Counted from the first letter of the stretch, positions 29,975 to 40,195 are shown. The stretch is 64,000 nucleotides of DNA from Sphingomicrobium flavum (GCF_024721605.1 NZ_CP102630.1:930001-994000); one strand, 5' to 3'. Numbers and translations: made by a program. Notes: a model not told the origin generated them from the sequence alone.

Positions 29975-30949
29975 CTACTCCGCCGCGACCGTTTCCTTCT
30001 CAGCGAATTCCAGCTCCGCGAGATATTTCTCGGCATCCAGCGCGGCCATGCAGCCGGTGCCTGCCGCGGTGACCGCCTGGCGGTAATGTTTGTCCATCAC
30101 ATCGCCGCAGGCATAGACGCCGGGGATGTTGGTGCGCGGGGTGCCGGGCTGGACGACGATATAGCCGTCGCTGTCCAATTCCAGCTTGCCCTGGAACAGT
30201 TCGGTCGCGGGGGCGTGGCCGATGGCGACGAAGGCGCCTTCGCATTCGACGCGGCTGACCTCGCCCGTATGGACATTCTTGACGTCGAGGCCGACCAAGC
30301 CTTCCGGGCTGCCTTCCAGCACGAACTCCTCGACCTGATGGTCCCACAGCACCGTAATCTTCTCATTGGCGAAGAGGCGGTCCTGCAGGATCTTTTCGGC
30401 GCGCAGCGAATCACGGCGGTGGATCAGCGTCACGTCGTCGGAGTGATTGGTGAGATAGAGCGCTTCTTCGACCGCGGTATTGCCGCCGCCGATGACCGCG
30501 ACCTTCTTGCCGCGATAGAAAAAGCCATCGCAGGTGGCGCAGGCGGATGCGCCCTTGCCCTTGGCATGTTCCTCGCTCGGCAGGCCCAGCCATTTGGCCT
30601 GGGCGCCGGTGGCAATGACGACGCTGTCGGCTTCGTAGATGGTTCCGCTGTCGCCGGTCAGGCGGAAGGGCCGTACGGTGAAATCGACGTCGCTGATATG
30701 ATCCCATTCGACGACGGTGCCGACATGTTCGGCCTGGGCCTGCATTTCTTCCATCAGCCAGGGGCCCTGGATGACATCGCGAAAGCCGGGATAATTTTCC
30801 ACGTCCGTGGTGGTGGTCAATTGGCCGCCGGGCTGGATACCCTGCACGACGATGGGTTTGAGCCCCGCGCGCGCTGCATAGATAGCGGCGGTCCAGCCTG
30901 CCGGACCGGAGCCCAGTACGAGGAGTTTGGTTTTTTTCACATCAGCCAT
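29975..30949 (-). CDS. trxB: Thioredoxin-disulfide reductase
   Basis: FAD enzyme that reduces thioredoxin with NADPH. The 324 residues include the FAD-binding LLVLGSGPAGWTAAIYAARA, the redox-active CxxC in ASACATCDGFFYRGK, the NADPH-binding VAVIGGGNTAVEEALYL, and the C-terminal FAD contact VYACGDVMDKHYRQAVTAAG. All are as in the low-molecular-weight bacterial form. The final residues AEKETVAAE are a short tail. It lies downstream of pyrG on the same strand with a 28-nt gap. Confidence 0.96.
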   Translation of the reverse strand: MADVKKTKLLVLGSGPAGWTAAIYAARAGLKPIVVQGIQPGGQLTTTTDVENYPGFRDVIQGPWLMEEMQAQAEHVGTVVEWDHISDVDFTVRPFRLTGDSGTIYEADSVVIATGAQAKWLGLPSEEHAKGKGASACATCDGFFYRGKKVAVIGGGNTAVEEALYLTNHSDDVTLIHRRDSLRAEKILQDRLFANEKITVLWDHQVEEFVLEGSPEGLVGLDVKNVHTGEVSRVECEGAFVAIGHAPATELFQGKLELDSDGYIVVQPGTPRTNIPGVYACGDVMDKHYRQAVTAAGTGCMAALDAEKYLAELEFAEKETVAAE

Positions 30950-30977
30950 GCGGGTTCACTTAAGAAACGGGGTGGGA

Positions 30978-32612
30978 TCAGACAAGGCGGCTCTGTTCGA
31001 GCGCCGCGGCGATGAAGCCCTTGAACAAGGGATGCGGCTCGAACGGGCGGCTTTTCAGTTCGGGGTGGAACTGGACGCCGATGAACCAGGGATGGTCGGG
31101 CCGCTCGACAATTTCGGGCAGCTCGCCATCAGGGCTCATGCCTGAGAAGATGAGGCCGCCTTCTTCCAGCTGGGGAATGTAGTGAGAATTGACCTCATAG
31201 CGGTGGCGGTGGCGCTCCGAAATCTCGTTGGTGCCATATTGGGCGGCGACCTTCGAATTGGGCGAGAGCTTGGCGTCATAGGCGCCAAGGCGCATGGTGC
31301 CGCCAAGATCGGTTTCGGCGCTGCGCTTCTGGAGGCCCTCTTCGCTCATCCATTCGGTGATGAGGCCGACGATCGGTTCGCCCTCTTCGCCAAATTCGGT
31401 GGTGGTGGCGTCTGAAATGCCGGCCTGGTTGCGGGCCGCTTCGATGCAGGCCATCTGCATGCCAAGGCAGATGCCAAGGAAGGGGATGTTGCGTTCGCGC
31501 GCGAACTTGACCGCAGCGATCTTGCCTTCGCTGCCGCGCTCGCCAAAGCCGCCGGGGACGAGGATGCCGTGCAGCGGTTCGAGCTGGGCGACCAGATCGG
31601 CCTCATCGCCCTCGAACATCTCGGCATCGAGCCATTTGATGTTGGTCTTCACCCGGTTGGCGAAACCGCCATGGACCAGCGCTTCGCGCAGCGACTTGTA
31701 GGCGTCGGGCAGCGAGACATATTTGCCGACGACGCCGATGGCGACTTCGCCTTCGGGATTTTCGACCCGGTCCATGATGTCGGTCCAACGGGTAAGATCG
31801 AGCTGCTGCTCGGCCTCGATCCCGAAGGCGCGCAGCACTTCGCGGTCGAGCCCCTCTTCATGATATTGCAGCGGCACATCATAGATGGAGCGCGCGTCCA
31901 AGGCCTGGATGACCGCGCTTTCCGGCACGTTGCAGAATAGCGCGATCTTGCGACGCTCATTTTCGGGGATCGGATGTTCAGTGCGGCAGAGCAGAACCTG
32001 CGGCTGGATGCCGTAGCTGGTGAGTTCGCGCACGCTGTGCTGGGTCGGCTTGGTCTTCAGCTCGCCCGCCGCGGCAATATAGGGCACCAGCGTGGTGTGA
32101 ACGAAGACGGTCTGGCCGGGGCCGAGATCGTTGCGCAGCTGGCGCAGCGCCTCGATGAAGGGCAGGCTTTCGATATCGCCGATGGTGCCACCGATTTCGC
32201 AGATGACGAAATCGAGATCGTCGATATCGCTCTGGGCGAATTCCTTGATCTGGTTGGTGACGTGCGGGACGACCTGCACGGTGGCACCCAGATAATCGCC
32301 GCGCCGTTCCTTGGCGATGATGTCGCTATAGATGCGGCCCGAGGTGACATTGTCCGACTGGCGCGCCGACACGCCGGTAAAGCGTTCGTAATGGCCAAGG
32401 TCGAGATCGGTTTCCGCCCCGTCATCGGTCACATAGACTTCGCCATGCTGGTAGGGGGACATGGTCCCGGGATCGACGTTGAGATAGGGGTCGAACTTGC
32501 GAATGCGGACCTTGTAGCCACGCGCTTGGAGAAGCGCCCCGAGGGACGCTGCAAGGAGACCTTTGCCAAGCGATGAAACCACGCCGCCGGTGATGAAAAT
32601 GAACCGCGCCAT
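30978..32612 (-). CDS. pyrG: CTP synthase
   Basis: Aminates UTP to CTP using glutamine. The 544 residues comprise an N-terminal synthase domain ([40 protein letters not shown]) and a C-terminal class-I glutaminase with the nucleophile in [18 protein letters not shown] and the His/Glu pair in [20 protein letters not shown]. Length and motifs are normal. It is expressed with secG upstream and trxB downstream on the same strand; a small hairpin lies at the secG end. Confidence 0.97.
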   Translation of the reverse strand: MARFIFITGGVVSSLGKGLLAASLGALLQARGYKVRIRKFDPYLNVDPGTMSPYQHGEVYVTDDGAETDLDLGHYERFTGVSARQSDNVTSGRIYSDIIAKERRGDYLGATVQVVPHVTNQIKEFAQSDIDDLDFVICEIGGTIGDIESLPFIEALRQLRNDLGPGQTVFVHTTLVPYIAAAGELKTKPTQHSVRELTSYGIQPQVLLCRTEHPIPENERRKIALFCNVPESAVIQALDARSIYDVPLQYHEEGLDREVLRAFGIEAEQQLDLTRWTDIMDRVENPEGEVAIGVVGKYVSLPDAYKSLREALVHGGFANRVKTNIKWLDAEMFEGDEADLVAQLEPLHGILVPGGFGERGSEGKIAAVKFARERNIPFLGICLGMQMACIEAARNQAGISDATTTEFGEEGEPIVGLITEWMSEEGLQKRSAETDLGGTMRLGAYDAKLSPNSKVAAQYGTNEISERHRHRYEVNSHYIPQLEEGGLIFSGMSPDGELPEIVERPDHPWFIGVQFHPELKSRPFEPHPLFKGFIAAALEQSRLV

Positions 32613-32675
32613 GGGAGTTGAGCCTTAGGGACGGCCTGCCCCCATTGGCAAGCCGTAGAATCACTTTTCGGGTGA

Positions 32676-32700
32676 AATAATCGCTTTGCGCGCGATTATT
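32676..32700 (-). terminator. Hairpin at the secG stop
   Basis: A perfect 9-bp stem, AATAATCGC at 32676-32684 and GCGATTATT at 32692-32700, with a 7-base loop, overlaps the secG stop codon. No long T-run follows on the minus strand, so it may be a weak terminator or an mRNA-end stabiliser before pyrG. Confidence 0.4.
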
Positions 32701-33070
32701 CGGTGATCGGGGCTGCGTCCTCGTCAATCGGTGCGGCGGGAGCGGTGGGCTCGCCGGGAACGGCGGGGTTGAGCGCGCCGTCCTGCGGGAGCGGCGCGAC
32801 GGGCGCAAATTCATTGGCGAGCGAGGTATCGAGACCGGAATCGCGATCGGTGGTCCCGGCCACCGCCGCCAGGACGATCGCCAGCACGACGAAGACGGTC
32901 GCCAGCACCGAGGTCGAACGCGTCAGGAAATCGGCTGCGCCGCGGGCCGACATGAAGCCCGAGCTGTTGCCACCCACACCAAGGCCACCACCTTCGCTGC
33001 GCTGCATCAGGATGACGGTAACAAGCGCGGTCGCGACCAGCGCCTGCAGGATCAGAAGGAAGGTGAACAT
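32696..33070 (-). CDS. secG: Preprotein translocase subunit SecG
   Basis: Small SecYEG channel subunit. The 124-residue protein begins MFTFLLILQALVATALVTVI, then the family motif VILMQRSEGGGLGVGG and a second membrane helix (SVLATVFVVLAIVLAAVAG). The C-terminus is an Ala/Pro/Asp-rich tail, longer than in E. coli but common in alphaproteobacteria. I chose ATG 33070; upstream in-frame codons run into the preceding terminator. The ribosome-binding site is weak. The tpiA-(hypothetical)-secG-pyrG order is on the same strand. Confidence 0.92.
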   Translation of the reverse strand: MFTFLLILQALVATALVTVILMQRSEGGGLGVGGNSSGFMSARGAADFLTRSTSVLATVFVVLAIVLAAVAGTTDRDSGLDTSLANEFAPVAPLPQDGALNPAVPGEPTAPAAPIDEDAAPITE

Positions 33071-33140
33071 GGGTGGATTATCTTTCGCGTGAAATACGTG
33101 TCTTGCGGGCGACTTAGCGATGGCGGGGGGCTTTTTCAAC

Positions 33141-33183
33141 AAAAGGAAAGGGCCGGCGGCGATCGATACGCCGGCCGGCCCTT
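33141..33183 (-). terminator. Rho-independent terminator after the 33211-33828 gene
   Basis: Read on the minus strand, a very GC-rich inverted repeat (GGGCCGGC... / ...GCCGGCCC, arms at about 33169-33181 and 33150-33161) is followed by TTTCCTTTTG. It lies 28 bases after the stop of the exported protein gene and before secG. Confidence 0.75.
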
Positions 33184-33210
33184 AAATCCTGTGGCGCTAG
33201 GCCATTGCCC

Positions 33211-33828
33211 CTAGAGCATGCCGCCTTCGGCACCGGCGTCATCGCCCATGTCGTGACCGGCATGTTCGTCCGCCTTTTCGGCAGCGCGGGCAGCTTCGGC
33301 TTCCTGCACCTGTTCAGGGGTCATATCGACGCCCATGCCTTCGAGCTGCGCGGCTTCGTACAGCGCGATGGCACCGGTCTGCTGGCCCTGCACCGCATCG
33401 ACTGGCACGGCAACGACCTTGCCGTTGGTCATGCGGATGGTGATGGCTTCATCGTTCATCGCTTCGATGACGCCAACATCGTTGCCGGAAACGCCCTTGA
33501 CCGGCTTGCCGATCGCGACCGACGCAGCGGCTTCGGCCTTGGCCTGGCTGACGGCTGCGTTGAGATCGGCCTTGGTCATGCCGAACAGCACCTTGCCTTC
33601 GTGCAGCAAGAACGCATTGACGGGCATCGGCACATCGGCATGCATGTCGGTGGAAATAAAGATCATGCCATTTTCAAGCTTGCTGACCGAGCCGACGGGA
33701 GCGCCGCTCTTGTCATGCACAACTTCCATTCCGGCGGCGATGCTGGTGGCATCCTGCGCCATGGCGGGGACGGTCGGAACAGCCGCAGCGATAGCAACAG
33801 CGGCAACAGCAGTGAAAATCGACTTCAT
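33211..33828 (-). CDS. Exported protein with two tandem repeats, function unknown
   Basis: I do not recognise a characterised family. The 205 residues start with a clear Sec signal (KSIFTAVAAVAIAAAVPTVP, cleavage probably after AMA at about residue 24). Two similar units follow, about residues 31-92 and 107-165: GMEVVHDKSGAPVGSVSKLE resembles GKPVKGVSGNDVGVIEAMND, and both continue with a strand-rich stretch, recalling PRC-barrel-like beta units. The C-terminus is rich in Ala, Glu, His and Asp (DEHAGHDMGDDAGAEGG). It is a likely periplasmic protein, single gene between tpiA and a strong terminator. Confidence 0.75.
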   Translation of the reverse strand: MKSIFTAVAAVAIAAAVPTVPAMAQDATSIAAGMEVVHDKSGAPVGSVSKLENGMIFISTDMHADVPMPVNAFLLHEGKVLFGMTKADLNAAVSQAKAEAAASVAIGKPVKGVSGNDVGVIEAMNDEAITIRMTNGKVVAVPVDAVQGQQTGAIALYEAAQLEGMGVDMTPEQVQEAEAARAAEKADEHAGHDMGDDAGAEGGML

Positions 33829-33882
33829 GATAACCTTTCCAAAATTGAATTTCTCGGCCTTTTATAAAGAGTTGGCCTTAAG

Positions 33883-34638
33883 TCAAACTGAACGGCCCGT
33901 GGCCGCATGAATGATGGGCACGAATTTCGCGGCCGTCAGGCTCGCCCCGCCCACCAGCGCGCCATCGACATGATCGATGGCAAAAATCTCCGCGGCATTG
34001 TCGCCATTGACCGAGCCGCCATAGAGGATGCGGACGGCATTGGCGGCGTCCTCGCCCAGCTTTTCGGCCAGCTTGGAACGGATGGCGGCATGCATCTCGC
34101 CAATCTCTTCGGGGCCTGCCACCTTGCCGGTGCCGATGGCCCAAATGGGTTCATAGGCTACCGACAGGCGCTGGGCATCGGCATTGGCGGGCAGCGACGC
34201 TGCGATCTGGTCAGTGACATTGGTGACGGCATGGCCGGCTTCGCGGACGTCGAGACTTTCGCCGCAGCAGACGATGACATCGAGCGTGGAATTGAGCGCG
34301 GCCTCGGCCTTGGCGGCGACAGCTTCGCTGGTCTCGCCATGCGCCTCGCGCCGTTCGCTATGGCCGACGATGACGACCGAAGCGCCGGCATCCTCGAGCA
34401 TGGCAGCGGAAATATCCCCGGTATGAGCGCCGTTGGCAGCGGCATGCACATCCTGGCCACCAATCGCGAAGCCGGGCGTTGCGGTGCAGGCGCGAACGAT
34501 CAGCGTTGCCGGAACGCACAGCGCGACATCGACGCCGTCTGCAGTTTCGGCGGCCATGGAGATCTGCGTCGCCTCGCCCAGATCGGCGGCGGTGCCGTTC
34601 ATTTTCCAATTGCCGGCTACCAGCTTGCGCCGCGTCAT
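33883..34638 (-). CDS. tpiA: Triosephosphate isomerase
   Basis: Interconverts dihydroxyacetone phosphate and glyceraldehyde-3-phosphate. The 251-residue protein has the catalytic set in place: Lys in LVAGNWKMNG, His in VIVGHSERREAHGE, Glu in VAYEPIWAIGTGKVA, and the phosphate loop ILYGGSVNGDN. Two in-frame ATG codons are close together; the second (34638) has the better spacing behind GAAGGGG, the first (34644) touches it. It is divergent from ppiD. Confidence 0.96.
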   Translation of the reverse strand: MTRRKLVAGNWKMNGTAADLGEATQISMAAETADGVDVALCVPATLIVRACTATPGFAIGGQDVHAAANGAHTGDISAAMLEDAGASVVIVGHSERREAHGETSEAVAAKAEAALNSTLDVIVCCGESLDVREAGHAVTNVTDQIAASLPANADAQRLSVAYEPIWAIGTGKVAGPEEIGEMHAAIRSKLAEKLGEDAANAVRILYGGSVNGDNAAEIFAIDHVDGALVGGASLTAAKFVPIIHAATGRSV

Positions 34639-34788
34639 CCCCATCCCCTTCGCTGAACCTGACCCCTATGATCGATCGGGGCGGGTAGCAATTTTGCCGC
34701 GCGAGGCCAAGTGCAGGCCATTGAACTTCTCTGACTGCGACCCTAAAGCAACGGCTTCACCCCAGAAATCCAAGGGACGCCAATTTCC

Positions 34789-36738
34789 ATGCTCTCCACT
34801 GTCCGCAACCTGTCGAAATCGACAGTCGGCACCATCGGCCTCGTTCTCTTTCTCGTCCTGATCCTGGCCGCCTTTGCCCTGTCGGACCTGAGCAATATTC
34901 GCCAGAACGGCTTTGGCCTGGGCGGATCGACGCTGGCCAAGGCGGGCAGCCGCGAGGTCACCGACCGCGACCTGCAAACCGAGATCGACCAGACGCTGGC
35001 CGGCATCCGGCAGCAGAACCCGACGGCGACCCTGCAGGATCTGGAAGGCCAGTTCGACAATATCCTGGCGCAGATGATCAATGCGCGGGCGCTGTCCGAA
35101 TTTGCCGATGATGGAAGCTTTGGCCTGTCCAAGGCGCTGGTCGATGCCGAAATCGCCAAGGTGCCGGCCGCGCGCGGACTGGACGGGCGCGTGACGACCG
35201 AAAGCTATAACGCCTTCCTGCAGGCGCAGCGAATGACCGACAAGCAGTTCCGCGCGCAGATCGAGACGTTGCTCTACGCCCGCCTGCTCATCGATCCGGC
35301 GACCGGCGAAGTGCGCGTGCCGACGGGCTTTTCCACGCCCTATGCCGATAGCCTGATGGAAGAGCGTTCGGCTCGTTTCGGCGCGGTTCCTGCGTCGGCC
35401 TATGCCAGCAAGGTCGATCGCAGCGCTGCCGCGCTCAATCGCTACTATGAGGCGAACAAGGCGCGCTACACGATTCCCGAACGGCGCGTGCTGCAGATCG
35501 CGACCATCCCTGAAGGCCGCTTCGACAATGTCGTCGCCTCGTCCGAAGAGATTGACGAAGTGATGGCGCAGGGCGGCGGCGACCTGGGATCGCGCGAAGA
35601 GCGTGTCCTGTCGATGGCGGTGCTGCCCGACGAGGCTGCCGCCAACCGCGTGGCCAGCGCGGCGCGCAGCGGCAGTTTTGTCGATGCTGTCGCCCCTGCA
35701 GGCTTTTCGGAACAGGACGTGTCGATCGGCCCGCAAAATCGCGGCGACTTTGCCTCGCTGACCAGCAGCGACGTTGCCAATGCGGTGTTCGCCAAGTCGG
35801 TCGAAACCGGCACAGTGGTCGGCCCCGTGCGCTCGCCGCTTGGCTGGCATGTCGTGAAGATCGAGGCGATCAACAATGTGGACGTTCGATCCGAAGCCGA
35901 AATTCGCGGCGAAGTGGCCGAAGCGCTGACGGCCGAAAAGCGGCTGGTCGAGCTGCAGGAGCTGGCCAGCAAGGTCCAGGACGAATTGAGCGCGGGCGCC
36001 AGCTTCACGCAGATTGCCGCCGACAATAATCTGGCGGTCACCGAGACCCCGCCGATCACCGCAGCAGGTCGTTCGCGCGGCGATGAGAATTACATTTTGC
36101 CTGAAAATCTGCAGTCCTTGCTGGGCAGCGCCTTTGCGTTGCAATCGGGCGATCGACCGCAGCTCGAGCCGGTCGATGAGGGTCGCAGCTTTGCCGTGCT
36201 GGCGCTGGGCAATGTCATCGCCGCCGCCCCGCCCCCGCTGGCCGACATTCGCGAGCAGGTGGAAGCCCAGATGGTGGCCGCGGAATCGAGCAAGCTGGCC
36301 GCTGCCGCTGCGCAAAAGGTGCTGGCCAAGATGAAAAGCGGCGCGAACCTTGCCGGTGCGGTCGCTGCAGTGGCGAGCGAGGACCGCGTGAGCCTGCCCG
36401 GCGTCGAAAGCCAATCGCTGCGCCGCCTGCAGCTCAGCCAGATGGGGCAGAATGTGCCGCCCTTCGTGGAAATGATGTTCCGCATCAAGAAGGGCGAAGC
36501 CCGCCTGGCCGATAGCGGAGATGGAAGCGCGACCTATATCGTGCTGGTCGATCGTATCACGCCGGGTCGCGCGGCAGGACAGATCGGGCTGGTCGATTCG
36601 GTCGGGGCCGAGTTCAAGGGTCCGCTTTCGGCCGAGCTGACACAGCAATTCCTGACCGCGATCGTCAAGGATGTGGGCGTCACGCGCAACGACGATGCAG
36701 TCGCCACGGCGCGCCAGCAGATCTTCCAGAACCGTTGA
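34789..36738 (+). CDS. Membrane-anchored peptidyl-prolyl isomerase / chaperone (PpiD/SurA type)
   Basis: A 649-residue periplasmic chaperone tethered by an N-terminal helix (VGTIGLVLFLVLILAAFAL, about residues 13-33). The SurA-N-like region spans ~40-230, and a parvulin PPIase domain ~250-370 includes VGPVRSPLGWHVVKIEAI, the typical end of a rotamase domain. A second degenerate parvulin-like segment follows. The role is to assist folding of proteins leaving the Sec channel. It is followed by trpG/pabA with a TTGA overlap and lexA, a neighbourhood known in sphingomonads. Confidence 0.9.
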   Translation: MLSTVRNLSKSTVGTIGLVLFLVLILAAFALSDLSNIRQNGFGLGGSTLAKAGSREVTDRDLQTEIDQTLAGIRQQNPTATLQDLEGQFDNILAQMINARALSEFADDGSFGLSKALVDAEIAKVPAARGLDGRVTTESYNAFLQAQRMTDKQFRAQIETLLYARLLIDPATGEVRVPTGFSTPYADSLMEERSARFGAVPASAYASKVDRSAAALNRYYEANKARYTIPERRVLQIATIPEGRFDNVVASSEEIDEVMAQGGGDLGSREERVLSMAVLPDEAAANRVASAARSGSFVDAVAPAGFSEQDVSIGPQNRGDFASLTSSDVANAVFAKSVETGTVVGPVRSPLGWHVVKIEAINNVDVRSEAEIRGEVAEALTAEKRLVELQELASKVQDELSAGASFTQIAADNNLAVTETPPITAAGRSRGDENYILPENLQSLLGSAFALQSGDRPQLEPVDEGRSFAVLALGNVIAAAPPPLADIREQVEAQMVAAESSKLAAAAAQKVLAKMKSGANLAGAVAAVASEDRVSLPGVESQSLRRLQLSQMGQNVPPFVEMMFRIKKGEARLADSGDGSATYIVLVDRITPGRAAGQIGLVDSVGAEFKGPLSAELTQQFLTAIVKDVGVTRNDDAVATARQQIFQNR

Positions 36739-37310
36739 TCCTCGTCCTCGACAATCATGACAGTTTTACCTTCACCCTCGTCGACTATCTGAAACAGCTC
36801 GGCGCCAGGGTGGAGGTGTGGCGCAACGATGCGCTGAGCGTCGACGATGCACTGGCGATGGGAGCTGGCGGTATCATGGTGTCGCCGGGGCCGGGCCATC
36901 CTGCCGATGCGGGGATCAGCGTGGAGCTCGCCGCAGCGGCGGTCGAACGAGGCATTCCCTATTGCGGCATCTGCCTTGGCCACCAGGCGCTGGGACTGGC
37001 CTGCGGGTCGCCGACCGTCCGCGTGCCGCCACGCCATGGCAAGATCAGCAATGTGCGCCATGACGGCAGCGGGCTGTTCGCCGCCCTGCCCAACCCTTTC
37101 GCCGCCACGCGCTATCATTCGCTGGCCGTGCCCGATGTTCGGCCGCCTTTAGTTGCCAATGCGTGGAGCGATGAGGGTACGGTCATGGCGATGCGGCACG
37201 AAAGCGCCCCGGCCCATGGCATCCAGTTCCACCCCGAAAGCATCGCCAGCGAACATGGGCTGGCGCTCCTGAAGGGTTTTACCGACATGGCGGCGCGCGA
37301 AAGCGCTTGA
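36735..37310 (+). CDS. trpG: Anthranilate / aminodeoxychorismate synthase component II (glutaminase)
   Basis: Class-I glutamine amidotransferase of 191 residues: [20 protein letters not shown] at the N-terminus, [13 protein letters not shown], nucleophile Cys in [14 protein letters not shown], and His-Glu in [15 protein letters not shown]. It supplies ammonia to TrpE or PabB. The start is TTG, overlapping the ppiD stop as TTGA. No trpE, trpD, trpC or pabB is adjacent; the gene is alone between ppiD and lexA. Whether it serves tryptophan or folate synthesis, or both, cannot be told. Confidence 0.9.
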   Translation: MILVLDNHDSFTFTLVDYLKQLGARVEVWRNDALSVDDALAMGAGGIMVSPGPGHPADAGISVELAAAAVERGIPYCGICLGHQALGLACGSPTVRVPPRHGKISNVRHDGSGLFAALPNPFAATRYHSLAVPDVRPPLVANAWSDEGTVMAMRHESAPAHGIQFHPESIASEHGLALLKGFTDMAARESA

Positions 37311-37350
37311 CGCGAGAACAGATCGTTGCTTAAACGTTCCCTATTCGTTC
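37307..37350 (+). promoter_or_regulatory. lexA promoter with LexA box (GTTC-N7-GTTC)
   Basis: TTGACG at 37307-37312 and, 17 bases on, TTAAAC at 37330-37335 form a plausible promoter overlapping the trpG stop. GTTC at 37336-37339, seven bases, GTTC at 37347-37350 is the alphaproteobacterial LexA box, placed at the expected transcription start, so LexA would repress its own gene. Confidence 0.8.
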
Positions 37351-37371
37351 CTAACGAAGAAGGAAATGACG

Positions 37372-38025
37372 ATGTTGACGCCGAAACAGCATGAGCTGCT
37401 CGCCTTCATCAACCAGCGGTTGAGCGAGACCGGTATTTCGCCCAGTTTCGATGAAATGCGCGAAGCGCTGGAGCTCAAGTCCAAATCGGGCGTGCATCGC
37501 CTGATCAGCGCGCTGGAGGAACGCGAATTCATCCGCCGCCTGCCCAATCGCGCCCGGGCGCTTGAGGTGGTGAAGCTGCCCGAGGGCATCGCCGAAGCAC
37601 CGAGCCTGCCCAAGACGGCGCCGGTGGTGCCTGCTGCGGCCAACGATATCGTCGAAATTCCGATGCACGGTCGCATCGCCGCCGGTACGCCGATCGAGGC
37701 ATTGCAGGGCACCGAAGGTTTTGCCGTTCCGGCCGCTTTGCTGGGCCCTGGCGAACATTATGCGCTTGAGGTCAGCGGCGATTCGATGGTCGAGGAAGGC
37801 ATTCTCGATGGCGACTTCGCCTTGATCCGCCGGGTCGACAGCGCGCGCGATGGCGAGATCGTGGTGGCGCTGGTCGATGAGGAAGAAGCCACGCTGAAGA
37901 CCTATCGCCGCGAAGGCGCGACGGTGCGGCTCGATCCGGCCAATGCGTCCTACGAACCGCAGCGTTATGACGAACATCGCGTCCGCATTCAGGGACGCCT
38001 GGCCGGGATTATCCGGCGCTACTGA
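37372..38025 (+). CDS. lexA: LexA repressor, self-cleaving SOS regulator
   Basis: A 217-residue repressor. The winged helix occupies residues 1-65 ([40 protein letters not shown]), and the S24 peptidase domain has cleavage site Ala104-Gly105 (GRIAAGTP), Ser138 in [15 protein letters not shown] and Lys176 in [10 protein letters not shown] chose the second ATG (37372), which suits the AAGAAGGA site and the family start; ATG 37366 is only one base from it. A LexA box lies 22-36 bases upstream. The gene overlaps the convergent comEC stop by 7 nt. Confidence 0.96.
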   Translation: MLTPKQHELLAFINQRLSETGISPSFDEMREALELKSKSGVHRLISALEEREFIRRLPNRARALEVVKLPEGIAEAPSLPKTAPVVPAAANDIVEIPMHGRIAAGTPIEALQGTEGFAVPAALLGPGEHYALEVSGDSMVEEGILDGDFALIRRVDSARDGEIVVALVDEEEATLKTYRREGATVRLDPANASYEPQRYDEHRVRIQGRLAGIIRRY

Positions 38026-40145
38026 TCCTTGCGCCTGGCGGCGGCGGTCCATGGATGGTCGCCGACACGGTCGCGTACGCTGAAGATTTTGGGCGGGTTG
38101 GCCAGATGGATGGCCAGCCCGCCGCTTTCTTCAAGGCTCTTGCGATCGAGCTTGAGCCAGCGCGGGGTGCAGGCCCTGGGCAGCCATCGCTCGGCCACAA
38201 CGATATCGGCATTGGCGCAGGCAGCGGTCAGTTCCTCCCACAGGATGTAATCGCGGCTGCGGATGGCGAGCAATCGCCATTGCCGTCCGCCGCGCTCGAT
38301 TGTCGCAAGGCAGGCATCGCGGTTGCAATTGGCAAAGCGCTGGTCGGCCAGTGCACCGCCCTGCCCGTCATAACCTGAGGCTTCGGACAGCATGTCGCGG
38401 ATAAAATCGCCCGAGCGCTCGCGCAGCAGCAGTGGCTCCCCTTCCTCGCTCACCACCGCCAGATGGCGACCATCGCCGGTGACCAGCAGGTCGGGGCGCG
38501 GGGCGGTGAAGGCGACGGCCATGCCGATCAGCACCGGCACAAGCCCCCACCAGCGCCAGCGCTTTCGCCATAAGAGCACCCAAAGGCCGCCATAGGTGGC
38601 AAGCGCGAACGCCCAGGTCGGCATGGTCGGCACCATCGCGACCGAACCCTTGGCAATGCCGAACAGGTGAGCAAGCCCCAGCAGGAAATCGAGGCTCAGT
38701 CCCGCCAGCCACCAGAATGGCGCGCCCAAGCCCACCAGATCGAACAGCAAGGCCAGCGCCAGCAAGGGCATGATGATGAAGGTGGTCATCGGAATGGCGA
38801 CGAGGTTGGCGATCACGCCGTACAGTCCGGCCTTGTGAAAATGGTAGAGCGCGAAGGGCATTAAGGTCACTTCAACTGCAAGCCCGGTGAGTAAAAGCGC
38901 GAGCATGCCGCGCCCGAAGCGCCCCAGGCGCCCTTCATCGCGCGGGCTAAGCCATCCTTTGACGCGGGGATGATCGTGAAGCGCAATGATGGCGGTGACA
39001 GCGGCAAAGCTGAGCTGGAAGCTGGCGCCCGCGATGGCCTCGGGCCGCACGAACAGGATCAGCAGCGCGCCGACCGCAACCAGACGCAGGCTGAGCGCAT
39101 CGCGCCCTAGTGCCAGCCCGCCCAGCACGAGCAAGGCGGCGATACAGGCACGCACGGTCGGCACCTGCATGCCGGTCAGCAAGGTATAGACGATCCCGGC
39201 AATGGCGCCCGCTGCTGCCGACCAGAGGATGAGATTATGCCGACGCGCCAGTTTTTCGGACAGCGCCGCGACCTTGAGGAAGAGCAGCATGGCCGCGCCG
39301 ACCACCGCAGCAATATGCAGCCCCGACACGGCGAGCAGATGGGCAAGGCCCGAACGGCGCATCGCTTCGGCATCCGCGTCCGCCACTGCATTCTTGTCGC
39401 CGGTGGTGAGCGCGGTGGCGATGCCGTCGCCGCTGCCCGGCATGGAGTTGCGGACATGTTGTCCGATGCTGGCGCGCAGGCGATCGAGCCTGCCGTCAGA
39501 AGTCGCGGGTGCGAAAACCTTTACCTCGCCCAAAGCGGTGCCGACGCCGCCAATACCTTCGAACCAAGCCTTGCGGGCAAAATCATAGGTGCCGGGCAGC
39601 GCCATTTCGGGCGGGCCGACGAGGCGCGCGCGAAGCGACAAGCGTGCGCCCTCCCCCATCGCGTTTGTCCATTGCGCATCGCGCAGGGTCACGCGCAGCT
39701 TGGGCGGAAGCGTGTCATTGGCAGGCTTAAGCGTCAGGCGCACCTTTTCCTTTGCCACCAAAGGTTCGACGCGGAGCACCTCGGCCTCGAAGTTGGCGAT
39801 GGTGGGGCGGGTGATCCGGGGCGCTTCGACCCATTCGGCGCGCAGCCAGATGAGTGCCATGCCGAGCGATGCCAGCAGGCCGCCCCAAACCATGGCGCGT
39901 CCGAGCCGGCCTCCCAGCGCCAGCCCGCCCATGGCGAGCGCGGCGGCGCAGATCAGGAAGAAAGTCCAGTTGTCCCGGCCATCCAGCGCAAACCAGCTGG
40001 CGATGCCCGAGCCGAACGCCACCACCGCCCAAAGCGGTAGCTGGGCCCGCTCGGCCTCCAGTACGGCATCCGTCTGCCGACCGAGCCGCCGCCATGGACT
40101 GTTGAAATTCGGCGCTTCGTCCAGTAGCGGCGCGGCAGCGTCCAT
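38019..40145 (-). CDS. comEC: ComEC/Rec2 family DNA-uptake membrane protein
   Basis: About 708 residues with an N-terminal membrane pair ([20 protein letters not shown]), a soluble OB-fold domain (residues ~100-210), the ComEC channel domain ([20 protein letters not shown], the hallmark motif, then many helices with [20 protein letters not shown]), and a truncated competence-type C-terminal region. It is expected to transport single-stranded DNA in natural transformation. The start is uncertain: ATG 40145 has no clear site, while GTG codons at 40169 or 40163 follow AAAAGGA; the open frame reaches 40205 and meets the divergent gltX. Confidence 0.9.
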   Translation of the reverse strand: MDAAAPLLDEAPNFNSPWRRLGRQTDAVLEAERAQLPLWAVVAFGSGIASWFALDGRDNWTFFLICAAALAMGGLALGGRLGRAMVWGGLLASLGMALIWLRAEWVEAPRITRPTIANFEAEVLRVEPLVAKEKVRLTLKPANDTLPPKLRVTLRDAQWTNAMGEGARLSLRARLVGPPEMALPGTYDFARKAWFEGIGGVGTALGEVKVFAPATSDGRLDRLRASIGQHVRNSMPGSGDGIATALTTGDKNAVADADAEAMRRSGLAHLLAVSGLHIAAVVGAAMLLFLKVAALSEKLARRHNLILWSAAAGAIAGIVYTLLTGMQVPTVRACIAALLVLGGLALGRDALSLRLVAVGALLILFVRPEAIAGASFQLSFAAVTAIIALHDHPRVKGWLSPRDEGRLGRFGRGMLALLLTGLAVEVTLMPFALYHFHKAGLYGVIANLVAIPMTTFIIMPLLALALLFDLVGLGAPFWWLAGLSLDFLLGLAHLFGIAKGSVAMVPTMPTWAFALATYGGLWVLLWRKRWRWWGLVPVLIGMAVAFTAPRPDLLVTGDGRHLAVVSEEGEPLLLRERSGDFIRDMLSEASGYDGQGGALADQRFANCNRDACLATIERGGRQWRLLAIRSRDYILWEELTAACANADIVVAERWLPRACTPRWLKLDRKSLEESGGLAIHLANPPKIFSVRDRVGDHPWTAAARRKDQ

Positions 40146-40195
40146 GTTAGGGGCGCTGACCACATCCACATCATCCTTTTGGAAGGAAGACGCGC

